DNA from: Nemania diffusa
Taxonomy: Eukaryota > Ascomycota > Sordariomycetes > Xylariales > Xylariaceae
Length of the DNA stretch: 64,000 nucleotides
Direction of reading: 5' to 3'
Assembly: GCA_038501195.1 (NCBI GenBank)
Contig: JBBPUQ010000003.1
Coordinates: 2,310,501-2,374,500 of the forward strand
Numbering within the stretch: the stretch's first letter is position 1; every line of letters begins with the position of its first letter. The notes under the pieces were generated by a model. That model was not told where the DNA came from and did not search any database. It saw only the letters and a program-made list of their open reading frames with translations. Below are positions 1 through 11,886 of this stretch, piece by piece. A program made the translations under genes and the position numbers.

Positions 1-1742
1 GTGTGTGGCACAGATATAATCGCAGAGGCAAGCCTCAATAGAGGTTCGAGGCTACCCAACTCGTATAATTCACAGGCCGGGGATGGCGGATTCATACAGC
101 GACCCGGCTAGCCAAGATCGGCTCTGGCGGTTAGGTCATAATTGCATCCGGATATCAATGGCTTTCGCGCTGTTAGCTTCGCCTTCTTCGTTGTGACAAG
201 AAACCAGCAGGCTACCGTGGGTTTCGAATGGGGGTTTCGGGCTCTCGTGATTTGGAATCCCTTTCATTTATTTCCCGCCACCGATCTTTTGTTGACGGCC
301 ACATGTGTCTTGCGACATCGGACGATGTGCTTTGGTGCTTTGGCCATGCCGCTGCTGCTGCACCGAGAGTAAGTTGGCATCTACACGTGCGAATTTGACA
401 TGACCATACGAAGCCTCCGTGCCCCGTGCGGATAGCCCGGAGGCGTTACAGTGTTGGGTACCGCAACACCTCTAGCTCCTCCGGACACCCTACGTCATAA
501 CTTCCCTTGGATACCTAGCTTTGATAATATTAGGGGAGCTTAGTAGAAATACCCTGCCTTGTGATCGATCAGTAGTATATATAAAGAACCTTCATTAGAA
601 CTTCGATTCATCTGTAAAGCCACGAGTGATTTGATCAAGTATGTCGAACATCTAGAAGTTAAAAGAGCGTTTAAAAAGAACATGTCTATCTATTGAGCAG
701 AATAGAGTTGAGTTTATATACTTGCAATGGATGCAAAGTTTGCTTCGGTACATAACCACCTTGACGCCATCAAATGCACCTCGTAAAGCCCCTATTTTGA
801 AGTCACGATGGACCGGAGAGACTAGATCGAACAAGCCCGGTTTCCAAGACCGCAATTAAATCCAAAGGAATATTGAGGGGTCGGGTTGATCACTAGGCGA
901 GAAGAAAGAAACAGATGAGTAGTAATACTCGTTTTGTACTCGTGTATATATAGCAAGTCCTCCCTTGAGTTTAAAGATGGATGACCGTTGTACCCTACTT
1001 ATGTATTCAAGCGTACCCTATCTCATAACTGTTACGACGCTAAAACGTTGAGACCGTTACACCTGGGTATAATGTCGCTATGGTAACGGCCCTAAGGCTA
1101 GTCTCTAGCTGAAATATCTATCACGAAGCCTGTGTTGTAGAATTATAGCTCTTGAAGCTACGTCTTCTCAATAAGCCGACATATACCAAAGAAGACCTCT
1201 CGATCATAGCAAATATATCCCATCACCGGTATTTCTATACTATTGTAGATAAAACAGAGCTTATTAATTGAGTTATTTACAAAAGCCAATTTGTTCTAAA
1301 ACTTATTGTAACATTTTTGTATAAATTTACATAAATGCTACTACTTACTACTATCTCAGAAAGCAAATAGTAGTAGGAGGTAGCCTAGATAACTGAGAAT
1401 AGGCAACTACGCTAAGCCTAATCTATACCTATGCAGCAAAGCACCTACCTACTACGTAAGATGTACCTCGACTAAAAAATAAGCTGTTGGACTAGCGCGC
1501 GTCCTTTGGGGCCCTTGATGGTGAGCGTGTCACGTCACCTCGCTATCGCGGCTGTGCACTTCTAGTGAGGTAAATGGAAACTATTCTGATACCTGTTACA
1601 CTCGAGCTAAATCCCTCCGTACATACATATACCTACTTTGCCTCGGCCATTTCATACTCGTGTGATTGTTTCCCATTTGCCTTACTTCAATGAACTCGTG
1701 TATGTAGAGAACGGGCGATTGACGCCACTCCCGATAAGCCTC
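1..1742. other. Intergenic left edge, no gene supported
   Basis: I see no convincing coding exon here. Short open frames exist (for example 142-372) but have no recognisable family, codon pattern or splice signals. Positions 1230-1350 are AT-rich. An imperfect hairpin lies at about 1338-1386 (core arms 1346-1354 and 1367-1375). The 3' part probably contains the promoter and 5' leader of the EH-domain gene. Confidence 0.5.
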
Positions 1743-3629
1743 ATGAACAGCACCGGTGCACCGAACCACGCCGGCCACGATGATACTACGAACGGTGCCA
1801 ATGCGGCCCTGAGGGGTGCCTTTCTTGCTTTCCAGAAGACGGCCACGAAACCAACAACTAACAGTTCTTCTATGCCAACGCCGACGCCAACGCCAACCCG
1901 CGATACTGGCAATGGCCATGGCAATGGCGCTCTTATTGCTGCTACCTCGGCATCGCGCGACCACAGCCTCAGCCGCTCGCCTTCGCGCCCAGCACTAGGC
2001 CAGAGCAACAATGTATTGACTCCAGCCAAGCCGATCCCGGGAGATCCACGTTCCCCGTCCTTCATTGCCGCGACCCTCGCCGCCAGTCGATCCGGGAGTC
2101 CAAACCCCAAGACTACCCCCTCTATGCCTATGAACGCCCACCAACCTACAAGGGAGCACCGGAAAGGAAATGTGGTCGAAGACAGCAATGTCAATCCACT
2201 GGCAGACCTTGATCTCTCGTCTAATTCGGGCTCAATTGGCCCAACAAATACCCTCATATCATTGTTCGAGCAGAAGGGAGGCCAGACGGACCCAGTCAAG
2301 AAGAGCCCTGCTGTATCCAGCGTCAAGAGGGGACTCAAGACTGGGCTACGGCCTATGACACCCCCTCGTGCTATGAGCCCAGTCGTTGCATATGACATCT
2401 CGCCTTCATTGCTGGCTTCATCTTTCGCATGGGAGAAAGCAGTACTATCTTCGCCAAGTACAGGCCGGGATGTAGGCCGAGTAAAATCACCGCTTCGTGA
2501 TGTAGGAGACACCGAGCTGTCAGTGTCTAGACCCTCTCTTAAGCCTACAAAAAAGCCACGACCTATCACGCCACCTCCGAAGAGAATTAGTCGAGCGAGC
2601 ACCGTAATTCTATCGCCACAGCCAAGACAGGTATCATCTCACAAGATTGTAACGAATCCAGCGGATACAGTTCCCACTTCAGGCATTCCATCATTAGCAA
2701 AGCCTATAAAACAACGCCGAAGTAGTGTGTCTGTGCCACCTATGTCCCCAGTTACGTCTATTGAAGGTGAAAGGGTCAAGGGCGCTCTGGTTCGGAAATC
2801 ATCCAGCTCACTATCAGATGATACCTTTGTGTCAGCTTCGTCAGCCCCTTCGCCGGCCCCTTCGCCGGGGCCCAACTCTCCAATCCGCCAAACCCCACGT
2901 CATCAGACTCCTGAAGCACCTCGGCCTTCGAGACCACCACTAAGGCACTCCATCTCCATTCCCCTACCTTCACGACCCTCTATGCTGCCGTCACCTTCCC
3001 ATTTACCTTTGGACTCACTAACTAACGCTATCGTTGCGGGGTCTCTGGCGTCTGCCCGCGCAACGCCTAACACGACCAAACCTCCCACACCACCACCACC
3101 TCGGAAACAAACAGCCCATATGCGCCAGACCCTGCGGGCGCCTCGGGCCAAGTCCGAAGAGGAGTTGACTGGAGTTAGATCTCAACACAAAACGAAGCCC
3201 CTTGGCAAACTTAGCTCTAGAAAGAAGCATGCGCATCACGAAGGCGCTAGAAAGCGTTGGCGAGAAGAGATCACAGCCCACGAAAGACAACGGTACGAGG
3301 GTGTGTGGGCTAGTAACCGTGGACTTTTGCTGTATGAACTCAACGCCGTGATCAATGGCTTGAGAGATGTGGACATAAGCCAACTTGTTGCGAATGTGGT
3401 GGTGCGTGACATTTGGGCGCGTAGCCGGCTCCCTTTCGACGAGCTAGCGGAGGTGTGGGACCTCGTCGACACTCAAAGTAGGGGTGCTCTAGATAAATCC
3501 CAATTCGTCGTCGGCATGTGGCTCATCGACCAGAGATTACGTGGTCGCAAGATACCCAGGAAAGTGAGTGACAGCGTCTGGGGAAGCGCTAAGGGGGTGA
3601 GGGTGATGGGACCTAAAGCGAAGAGATGA
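1743..3629 (+). CDS. EH-domain protein, IRS4/TAX4 (increased rDNA silencing) type
   Basis: Predicted 628-residue protein in a single exon. The first two thirds are low-complexity, rich in Ser, Pro, Thr and Arg and probably disordered. The C-terminal ~115 residues (about 505-620) form an EH domain with the family signature: a helix around ERQRYEGVWASNRG, then LPFDELAEVWDLVD followed by a calcium-loop-like segment and QFVVGMWLIDQRLRGRK. In yeast, Irs4 and Tax4 are EH proteins that regulate phosphatidylinositol-4,5-bisphosphate through the phosphatase Inp51, with effects on cell-wall signalling, autophagy and rDNA silencing. That role is carried over from the family. An in-frame ATG at 1638 would add 35 residues. 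I chose 1743 because the following segment (NGANAALRGAFLAFQ) resembles the usual N-terminus of filamentous-fungal homologues and the added part does not. It stands alone, with no operon-like neighbours. Confidence 0.8.
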   Translation: MNSTGAPNHAGHDDTTNGANAALRGAFLAFQKTATKPTTNSSSMPTPTPTPTRDTGNGHGNGALIAATSASRDHSLSRSPSRPALGQSNNVLTPAKPIPGDPRSPSFIAATLAASRSGSPNPKTTPSMPMNAHQPTREHRKGNVVEDSNVNPLADLDLSSNSGSIGPTNTLISLFEQKGGQTDPVKKSPAVSSVKRGLKTGLRPMTPPRAMSPVVAYDISPSLLASSFAWEKAVLSSPSTGRDVGRVKSPLRDVGDTELSVSRPSLKPTKKPRPITPPPKRISRASTVILSPQPRQVSSHKIVTNPADTVPTSGIPSLAKPIKQRRSSVSVPPMSPVTSIEGERVKGALVRKSSSSLSDDTFVSASSAPSPAPSPGPNSPIRQTPRHQTPEAPRPSRPPLRHSISIPLPSRPSMLPSPSHLPLDSLTNAIVAGSLASARATPNTTKPPTPPPPRKQTAHMRQTLRAPRAKSEEELTGVRSQHKTKPLGKLSSRKKHAHHEGARKRWREEITAHERQRYEGVWASNRGLLLYELNAVINGLRDVDISQLVANVVVRDIWARSRLPFDELAEVWDLVDTQSRGALDKSQFVVGMWLIDQRLRGRKIPRKVSDSVWGSAKGVRVMGPKAKR

Positions 3630-6600
3630 GCGGCGGCAAAGGACGACAACCTGATTGTATCAATATTAACAAATTCTCCCAAGGTTTTGTGGTATATATG
3701 AAGCATGATACCCAATATAAGTTACAGTGGCATTAGGTACTGGTGTTGAATTTTACATAACACACACCCGCCTTAACCATCTAATTAGTGAGGGCGGAAT
3801 ATGCAGTTGTCAACGGCTCTAGATGCTTTAGGTAGTGGAAACGTTCTACAGACTACTAAGCGCGCGACTAAATACTAAGCATCAAAAGTGGGAAAACTGC
3901 ACATGAGACATGAGCCACGCTGAATTCATGTTTATTAGCTACACTGTTTCGTTATGCTGATGTTTCATCTACCCGCTGTCCTAATACAGGCCGCCTACCT
4001 ACTATGTAGACTAGATAAAGGCTATGCATGCGTAACTATCTTGACTTTGCAGATCTCTTGGTCCAGCCACTTTTTGTGGTGTTAACAAATTGGATTCAGC
4101 ATTCGCCGCTTTTGCTCGGGGTCGCAGGCCTCCGAAGCTCCGCCGTTCCGACTTTATAAGCGGTCCGGCCGGAAGCCGTCGATCATTTCTATCTACCTAG
4201 GTATTGCAAAGCAGCGAAATTCAATAAGACCAGCCGCGTCTGACCTTGCTACGGTTGCCATGTAGAGGCAGTCCCCGGGATTTTCGCTACTTTTAGTCTT
4301 TTAATATTATAATTGTTACCTATGTCTGCTTGTGTTGAATACTGATGAAGAAGATTGGTCTGCATCCATGCTACTTTGCTTGCCACACAATGAACCTAAC
4401 TGCCGGGTCTATCTAGCGGGAGAACTCTCATTTCAAACGATATTAACCATCTGATCTCTCTATTTTCACTAGAAACATTAACAAAGTCCGTGTTAGCTTC
4501 AGTTATCGGGCATGAAATGTGCACAGCTGCGATGCTGCTAGAGTCCTTGAATCGGGGCTCAATTTCTGAATGCTCCGAAGCGCGCGGTTCGAGACTATGT
4601 AATGTTCTCTAGACCCTGCGACAGGCCCAAATTCCCGCGCGCGATCCGCATGCATAACTGCACGTTCAGAGTAAAGTAAAAGTTATATCGTTTGCCATAT
4701 CACGCAAACTTTGATATACCGTCTTCCGGATAACTTCGCAGTTGGAAAGAGTGTCGGCCAGTCGGCAATAAGCTTGAAGCGATCGAGAGGAAGGACTCGA
4801 TCGTTAAGATGTTGTCTTCAAGCGCCGCAATAAGCACATCACTTAGATCCGGACTCATTACTCTCAGACGGTTTACTAAATCCTGAGGCCGCCAAACTCA
4901 AAAGTATAAGCCGTCTATGTTTTCATCTCGTGAGAAAAAGGAAACTCGTAGATTCTTGTGCTTCGGCCTCCTCAGTTGGTAAAGCCAAAAGCGGCATGGC
5001 TTATCTAGTGTACTGCGTAAGAAGCCATATTCTATCTAATTCTGGTAGTATAAGCCATATTTGGTGTACCTATTCGCTGTCCCGTGGTGACGTACTGCAA
5101 AGAGGCGCACGAGAAGCATTGGAACCTTGCTCATGCATATTAGCCACTAGCCACTTCATTTCCCTGTAAAATGACCACAGTTGATTGGCTGGATAGATAT
5201 AGCTATTACCTTTCATTGTTGTTGTTATCTTGTTGTGTAGGTATGCGCACAGCAATGCCTAGCCACGTTTTAGTCTGCCTAAGTGTAAATACCACTTCTT
5301 GTGGCTTAGTTTTGGCACACGTACGTTGCCTGATTCTAGGTGACAGAGCATTAGAAACTCCACTAAGTATTGCTGTTGACGCTCTCATGCGGCCGAGACA
5401 GGTCCTGGTCGCTCGGCCTTGTCCACTTCGCGGTTAACTCTAGTTCCTTATTAGTGACCTGCACGAGGTCGAATGAAGCTGCCTACAGTACCAACATATA
5501 CATAACATCGGAACTGGAAACTACCTAGGTGCAGCTATAAAATGCAATGCCATTTCTAGTACCTACTATATATCCAGGATTCTAGGCAGATACTAGGTAG
5601 ACTTAGGCCATTGCGTTCTTACTAATAAATAGATGTCGTTATATTTAAGCATTGCCGGAGCCCCAGTTCACGGTACTGCATTCAATGTCTTAAGCAAAGC
5701 CTAAATGAAGAAAACAAGTGAAACCACCAGCAGTAGATAAAAGCGCCAGCTAGCGATGATCTGAAACAGTGTTGGCGCGGGTGAGCGATAGATAGCGGAC
5801 GCATTTTAGGGGCTCGCAGGGGTGGAGTCCGGCGTTATAGCGCAGCCTAAGGAGTCCCACTGCCGAAATGGAACTACCTACCTGTCTAGTAGCTAGGTAT
5901 ACTTTAGGTAGAGTAATTCAGGTAATGAGTCGCTACCTATTATTATTATTGTTTTATTATTATTTTGTTGCACAACACACAGTTCTAGCTACGATAACCG
6001 AACTCTCTCTCCCCTTCCATCATCGTCGCCATTTTCTTCTTCTGCACAATTCTTCGCTGAAGTCATCATCTACCCCCGGCAACGGTAACATGCGTCATTT
6101 GTACCTACCGTAGCTCCCAGCTCCCAGCTCCATTGCCCCCTGTCCGGCGCTGATCATTCAAGAGAGGGGCATTCCACATTTTCTATATTCGACATTCCAC
6201 TGCTTCGCCTGCGCGACCCCTGATCCGCTACCAGGAATCGACGTGTTAACGGCGACTCTGCTCTCTGTTCTCCATCTCTCGTTGACTTTGCATTGATTAC
6301 ATTACCTCGTTCTCTCCATTCCTTTAATCGCGAGCCATAAACGCTGAGGCCTTTTTCACCATTCCATATAATTCTGTTATCACCTGCAGGCACACCACAC
6401 CACACCACACCAAACCATCTCTCAATTCACTTATCTCATCCCCTACTTTTGTTCCGTTACCGCAAACCCCTCTTCTCTGTTTACTCTTCGGCCGCCGGCG
6501 CGCAAACATACCAAAGGTCACTCAACCATTCCCGTCTTCGATCGACCGTGAGCCATACCTAAAGCACCGAGCTATCGATCGAGAACCTCGCGCAAGAGCC

Positions 6601-6770
6601 TGCGGTGATAGGTCGCAATCACTAGGGTAGAGAAGTAGCTCGCATGCTACACATGGGAAGGAAACCTCTTTTGCGCTTCAGGCTTATCCCGTGACATCCA
6701 CCAACCACAGCCGTAATTTGCAATTATTCACTACCGGTCATCGTAGAAAGCCCGGCTACACACGTCTCTA
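3630..6770. other. Intergenic region, 3.1 kb
   Basis: No gene can be supported. Small frames (for example 4930-5169 and 5171-5437) lack family resemblance and lie in AT-rich sequence with TACCTA/TAGGTA motifs. An interrupted TTA/TAT-rich tract sits at about 5939-5970. From about 5990 onward the plus strand becomes pyrimidine-rich, as expected for the promoter and long 5' leader of the downstream PH-domain gene. Confidence 0.45.
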
Positions 6771-8098
6771 ATGGCTTCTACAATGGCGGAAACGGTCACC
6801 CAGTGTCTTCCACAGACAGTTGACCCATCGGTGCCAGGCCGCCGGACGACCATCGCTATTCCTCCTACCTCAATAACGTTACCCATAACTACCGCAATGA
6901 GCCGGCTTCGAAACCAACTGTCCCTATCGATGTCGAGTCCGGTGAATCAAAACGGGAGCTTCGAGTTCGATCGGGTCCTCAAGTCGGGATATTTACAGAA
7001 ACGTACCCAAAAGACAAAGGTAGGCTAGGAGTCTAAAAAGACGCGTTATCGTCATGTCGAGTGCTAATCCTAGACTCACATCTTTAGGTTTGGAAAACGG
7101 TGTATATCGTTCTACGGCCCAATGCGCTATACATATACAAATCAGAGAAGGAGAGCAAGCTTCGACACAAACTATACCTCTCAGACCTCTCAGCAGTAGT
7201 GCCTCTAAAGGACCCGAAACAGAGGAGAAACCATCTCTTCGGACTCTTTTCCCCTGCTAAAAATTATCACTTCGAGGCACCGACTGCCAAGGATGCGCAA
7301 GAGTGGATTGATCTTATACGGCAAGACGCCAGAATAGAAGAGGAAGAGGAAGAAATGTTCTTAGCAAGCCCCGTCATCCGCCGTCAGTCATTCGCACCGA
7401 CATCGATGCTGAGATCCACTGATGGCTCGCACGACCGGCCCGTGCTCGACCATGAACCGTTCCTGTCGAGCTCACCGGAACCCCCTGAACGGCCTGTATC
7501 GAAATCAGTACGGTCTAGGGGTAGGCGCGCTTCCCATAACGACTACTCTGGACTTTCTGCAAATGAGGTGACCTCACAGTCTGACCTTTCTGACCTGGAG
7601 TGCCAGAGAGGTCATGGGGCTTCAATCGAAAGCTTTGCCCCAGCTGCGCAAATTGACCCACAGCCCAAACAAGCCGTCATGGGAGACCAAAACGCCAGCC
7701 AACTGAGCGGACTCAACGTAGAGCGAGACCCGGATCGTGTGGTTTGGCAAGGCTGGCTTTGGTTTCTCAAAGGGAAACGCGGCATGCGGCAATGGAAGAA
7801 CTGCTGGGCTGTCCTCCGGCCAAGGAATTTGATTCTTTACAAAGATGAATCAGAGTACACAGCTTCGTTTATCTTGGCGCTCGTGTCGGTTGTTAATGTG
7901 GTGGACATTGATCCCGTTAGCAAAACAAAGGTGCACTGCATGCAGATCATAACGGACGAGAAAAGCTACCGTTTCTGCGCTCATGACGAGGAGTCTCTAG
8001 TCCATTGTCTCGGCGCCTTCAAGAGCCTCCTATCCAAGAGAAAAGAGCTGGAAGCTCGCGGGTCTGTGTCTGGTCAGGGGACTGCTCCCGTGATCTAA
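6771..8098 (+). CDS. Tandem PH-domain protein (OPY1/TAPP-like)
   Basis: Two exons, 6771-7019 and 7088-8098, separated by a 68-nt intron (donor GTAGGC, branch-like GCTAATC, acceptor TTAG) placed inside the first PH domain. The predicted protein has 419 residues. PH domain 1 spans about residues 69-170 (SGYLQKR, then VWKTVYIVLRP, ending at the Trp helix AQEWIDLIRQD). PH domain 2 spans about 300-405 (WQGWLWFLKGK, RQWKNCWAVLRP, SYRFCAHDEESLVHCLGAFKSLL). An acidic and serine-rich linker joins them. Two PH domains with little else is the arrangement of yeast Opy1, a phosphoinositide sensor, and of metazoan TAPP proteins, so membrane phosphoinositide binding is likely. The exact orthologue is uncertain. 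The alternative frame that opens at 7054 across the acceptor is a shadow. Confidence 0.78.
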
Positions 8099-9975
8099 TT
8101 AGTGCAGAGGGATCTAAGGTCTGCAGCTTTATTTTGCTTAGTGCCCTCTCAAGATCAGACCAGCCAAGGTCAGCGTATCAAATACACGCCACAGCGGCGC
8201 TCATCGCTAACCGCAAATAATAGATTGCGATGTTAATAGTACATACAAAGTGGTGTGGGCTTTGATAGCTTACAGTACTGCTTCACAACGGGGGCAACTT
8301 ATATTCAAGGTTGCTTCGCGGTATGATGATGACGAAATACATAATACCAATTCCATATGTTCTAATAATCAATATTACCAGCCTCGCCTCAGTTTGCGTA
8401 ACGCTAGGATATCTTCAGCCCCTTACGTCGGTGCACCGTTCCAGTGTTCCTCACATACAAATATATGAGCCCCACCTACTGCCTCTTGTGTAATCTACCT
8501 AGGTACTGCCGAATTTTCCGATAGGACATTAAGACAACACGATTCTCTTAAGGAAACATCAGCTCAAGATTCCTTGTGCTACCTTTTAACAGCCTAAACC
8601 CTGATCAGGTGAAGCCAGTTGTTTCATTTGCGATAATGAACTAGCTACCTAAGTATAAGGCACCAGATTAATACATATGCAGCAGTCCAAAGACATGGAA
8701 ACGATAGAAATTTTGGCTACATGCAAAAATAATGTAGCTTTGGTTTTTCCTTTGTTACATGTATGTTCTTCCCGATTGTCCTATACTTTTCTTCGAAGTG
8801 TTATCTACATATGTAGGATACTACTCCACTATCTACCTCGTAGTTAAATTGCAGGAGACTGTCGCACAACATTAGGTAATTACAAACGGACCTACCAGAG
8901 TCAAAATAAAGACTCGTGGACAGCTGGTCTGTGCCACATGACCCCGGTACACCCCACAGTCTTTAAAATATGCCGTACCAATCAGAATGCCAGGACGGCA
9001 ATGGGAAAAAACCGGATTAGGGAACAGACTCACGAGTCACAAGTAGACAGGGAGGCTATCTACTGCATACTTGTACGCATACAGGATCACTTTGTACGAT
9101 TCGTCTCTAAAGCTTACATATATATTTACGCCTACGTCTTCGAGTACCTAATTTAGAGAATCAATATCTACCCTACCATATGCGATCAGTTGATAGACTA
9201 ACTAATCAACTTAGAAAATTCCTCGGACATTTTTCAAAACAATTATACGTCACGACCGTACCGACCGATTGTTTACGCAGCCATATTCTATAAAGAATTC
9301 TCCTTCACGGAGAGCGAACTATCAGCCTTGGTGAACAAGGATCAAGATCCCAGTCAAAAATCGACAGCATCAACACGTGCATGCCGCCAACTATTCATCT
9401 TTAGGGGCGCAGAAGAATTCCCTGTTATTATTTAGCATGTGGTAGAATCCTTGCTTTTTGCTTTTCTTTTTTGATACGTAGGATCTTTTGTTCCTCTCGA
9501 TATAAGTACGCATAGGCAAACGTCACCTTCATGCAAAGAAACCCCGGCATGTCAGGTACAGATACGCGGGTCGGCAGAGCATGGCCATGGGTATGTGTCC
9601 CCACATTGCGCTGGAGTTGGAGTTGGAGAACGAACTTGTCGCATGCATGGCGAAAACCACCCATCCTACCTACCAACACTCTTAGCTCGAACTGCGGCCG
9701 CCGAGTGACCTGCTGGGCGTGCTACCACGTCGTGTACGTGCCCGTCATTAGGTAAACCAAAAGGATATTGGATCGGCCAAGTGGCTCGGATCCCCTGTCC
9801 ATGTCCCGAGATGTTGCCCTCCTCCCCCTCCTGGACACTCCCAGATGGTTTTTGTTTCCGCACATGGCAGGTCTCAGTCTCGGCCAAATTCTGGCTACTT
9901 TCTTTTGCCGCGGGCCAATATTACTCGACCTGGGTTATTCTCCGATGGGTTTAGTAGCATTATGGATCAGGAAGG

Positions 9976-10002
9976 TGTGTGTGTGTATGTGTGTTTGTGT
10001 TG
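9976..10002. repeat. GT-rich microsatellite
   Basis: An imperfect run of GT/TGTG units interrupted by single A and T bases. It has no coding context. Confidence 0.8.
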
Positions 10003-10089
10003 GCAAACGAATGGTGAACTACTTTGGGATTTCCTGCGCGTGCCATTACTTGTCTTACATATAGGTAGGTCTGCATCATGACATCAAGC

Positions 10090-10111
10090 CAGCCCTCATA
10101 TGTGAGGGCTG
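10090..10111. repeat. Perfect short hairpin
   Basis: CAGCCCTCA and TGAGGGCTG form a perfect 9-bp stem around a four-base TATG centre. It lies about 430 bases upstream of the GH5 start codon. Its function is unknown. Confidence 0.75.
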
Positions 10112-10539
10112 CTTCTTGTGAGATGCGACACCAGTTGTCTTGTCATTAGTCTCGCTGCTGTCGTCTTAGTTACCTCATAATCTATCCAGCTGAGTTTAGT
10201 CACCTGCTGTATATAGACCACCGCCACCTCCCTCATTCATTTACAAACTTGTTTTCATTCTGCTGGTTGGCCAGTTGCTATTCTGAGGCCCAACTTAACA
10301 GGTCAGCCTTTAACTGCCTATATAGACTAGCCATTCTATCATGAATTCAGCTGGATTCTTAACGGACTAGTATATATTCGTGCTGCCTTGTTTATTAATG
10401 TAGCACTTCCCATGATATTACGCATTCTTTAGATCAAGTTGCTCTACAGTCCACTTCTAGTACACTCTTTTGGGTGACCTCTGCCGCACCATAACAATAA
10501 TAGGGCTATTTAGCATATCCTGGTTGACCACATACCATT

Positions 10540-11886
10540 ATGAGGATTGCCTCGGCTGTGGTGATCTTCGGCGCCGTTCTCCCGGCACTGGGGGTCAACT
10601 TACCACTGAGCACATCTTCGAGATGGATTCTTGATGCCGACGGCCAGCGTGTGAAGCTCCGATGCGTGAACTGGGCTGGCCACCTCGAGGCTAACACTCC
10701 CGAGGGTTTAAACAAACAGCCAGTTAGCGACATCGCCGAATTTGTGGCCGCGCAAGGGTTCAACTGCGTTCGTCTCACGTATTCGATCGATCACGCATTG
10801 AATCCCGACGTCCCTCTCTCTCAGGCTTTCACGAACGCCGCGGCGGCTGCTAGCGTAGATGTCACTGCTATGAACAGCATGTACGCATCGATAGTCGAGA
10901 AGAACTCATTCGCTGCCAGTGGCACGACTAGAGACGCCTATGCGGCGGTTATTGCGGCGCTCTGGGACAAGGGTGTTATGACCATCCTGGATAACCATGT
11001 CAGCAAGGCAAGCTGGTGCTGTAAGTACTTAGATAGCGTTCGGTAGAAATGTCGAGACTCTCCTCCGCCCTTTTTAGCTTATCCAAACATACTATAGCTC
11101 TAGTAGAACTAACAAGCACTAGGCGATCTTACTGATGGAAATGGGTGGTGGGATAAGGGGGCCGGGTATAACTCCGCCAACAGTCGTTTCTTCAACACGG
11201 ACAACTGGCTGAACGGCGTCGAGTCCATGGCTACATGGGCAGCGACGCAGCCAGGCGTGATCGGGATGGGCCTCCGCAACGAGATCCGCGAGTTTCTTCT
11301 CCAGGGCACGTTCAACGGGCGCGCGGACTGGTACAACTTCCTCGGCCAGGCGGCGACGCGCGTGCACCAGGCCAACCCGGACGTGCTCATCCTCATGGGC
11401 GGCACGCAGTCGTCGACCGACCTCACGCACATCCGCACCGAAGGGAACATCGACTGGAGCGCGTGGGCGGGCAAGCACGTCTGGGAGTGGCACGCCTACG
11501 AGTTCACCGTCACCTTCGCGCTCTTCAACGGCGACTGCGGCGCCCTCCAGCAGGCCTACGGGCTATTCAACGGCTTCGTGCTCGTGCAGAACCAGAGCTA
11601 CACCGCGCCCCTCATCCTCTCCGAGTTCGGCTTCGGCATGACCGGCGGGCCCAACGAGGGCCTTTCCGACTCGGACAACTCGTATTTCCAGTGCCTGAGG
11701 GAGTACGTGCTTGGCAATGACTCGGAGTGGTCCATATGGTCGCTCATGGGTTCTTACTATGTTCGCCAGGGTACCCTCGATTACGATGAGGGATATGGTG
11801 TCATGGATCATAACTGGGATGGCTTGAGGAACAGTGATCTCCCAGCCCTCCTAGAGCCTATGTTCCAAATCACGCAAGGTCCTTGA
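10540..11886 (+). CDS. Secreted glycoside hydrolase family 5 (cellulase-type)
   Basis: Two exons, 10540-11020 and 11123-11886, give 414 residues. The 102-nt intron has donor GTAAGT, branch ACTAAC and acceptor CTAG, and joins TGC T with GC so that the text reads SWCCDLTDGNGWWDKG. The N-terminus (MRIASAVVIFGAVLPALG) is a typical signal peptide, so export to the cell wall or medium is expected. GH5 landmarks are the early RWILDADG/CVNWAGH segment, LRNEIRE with the presumed acid/base Glu at about residue 214, and LSEFGFG with the presumed nucleophile Glu at about residue 328. The likely activity is hydrolysis of a beta-linked polysaccharide. The substrate and GH5 subfamily cannot be fixed from motifs. 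No cellulose-binding module is visible. The stretch from about 11220 to 11700 is much more GC-rich at third positions than the start and end of the gene. Confidence 0.88.

Larger units (their letters stand above)
8099..10539. other. Intergenic region, 2.4 kb
   Basis: No gene is supported. Short frames at 8938-9156, 9531-9755 and 9768-10064 show no family features. A GT-rich microsatellite lies at about 9976-10002 and a perfect 9-bp-stem hairpin at 10090-10111. The last 300 bases presumably carry the GH5 promoter (a TATA-like GTATATAGA near 10209). Confidence 0.45.

Noticed and set aside
1078..1100. String resembling the conserved large-subunit rRNA segment around AACGGCCCTAAGG
   Set aside because: Neighbouring bases do not continue the rRNA, so it is a chance match.
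1682..2602. 306-codon open frame on the minus strand
   Set aside because: It is antisense to the low-complexity part of the EH-domain gene. The codon bias of Ser/Pro-rich sequence opens the opposite frame, and the product resembles nothing.
4585..4600. B-box-like GGTTCGAGACT as a possible tRNA
   Set aside because: No pairing T-arm, acceptor stem or A box at the right distance.
11235..11720. 161-codon frame overlapping the GH5 exon 2
   Set aside because: Arg/Ala/His-rich shadow of a GC-rich coding exon in another frame.
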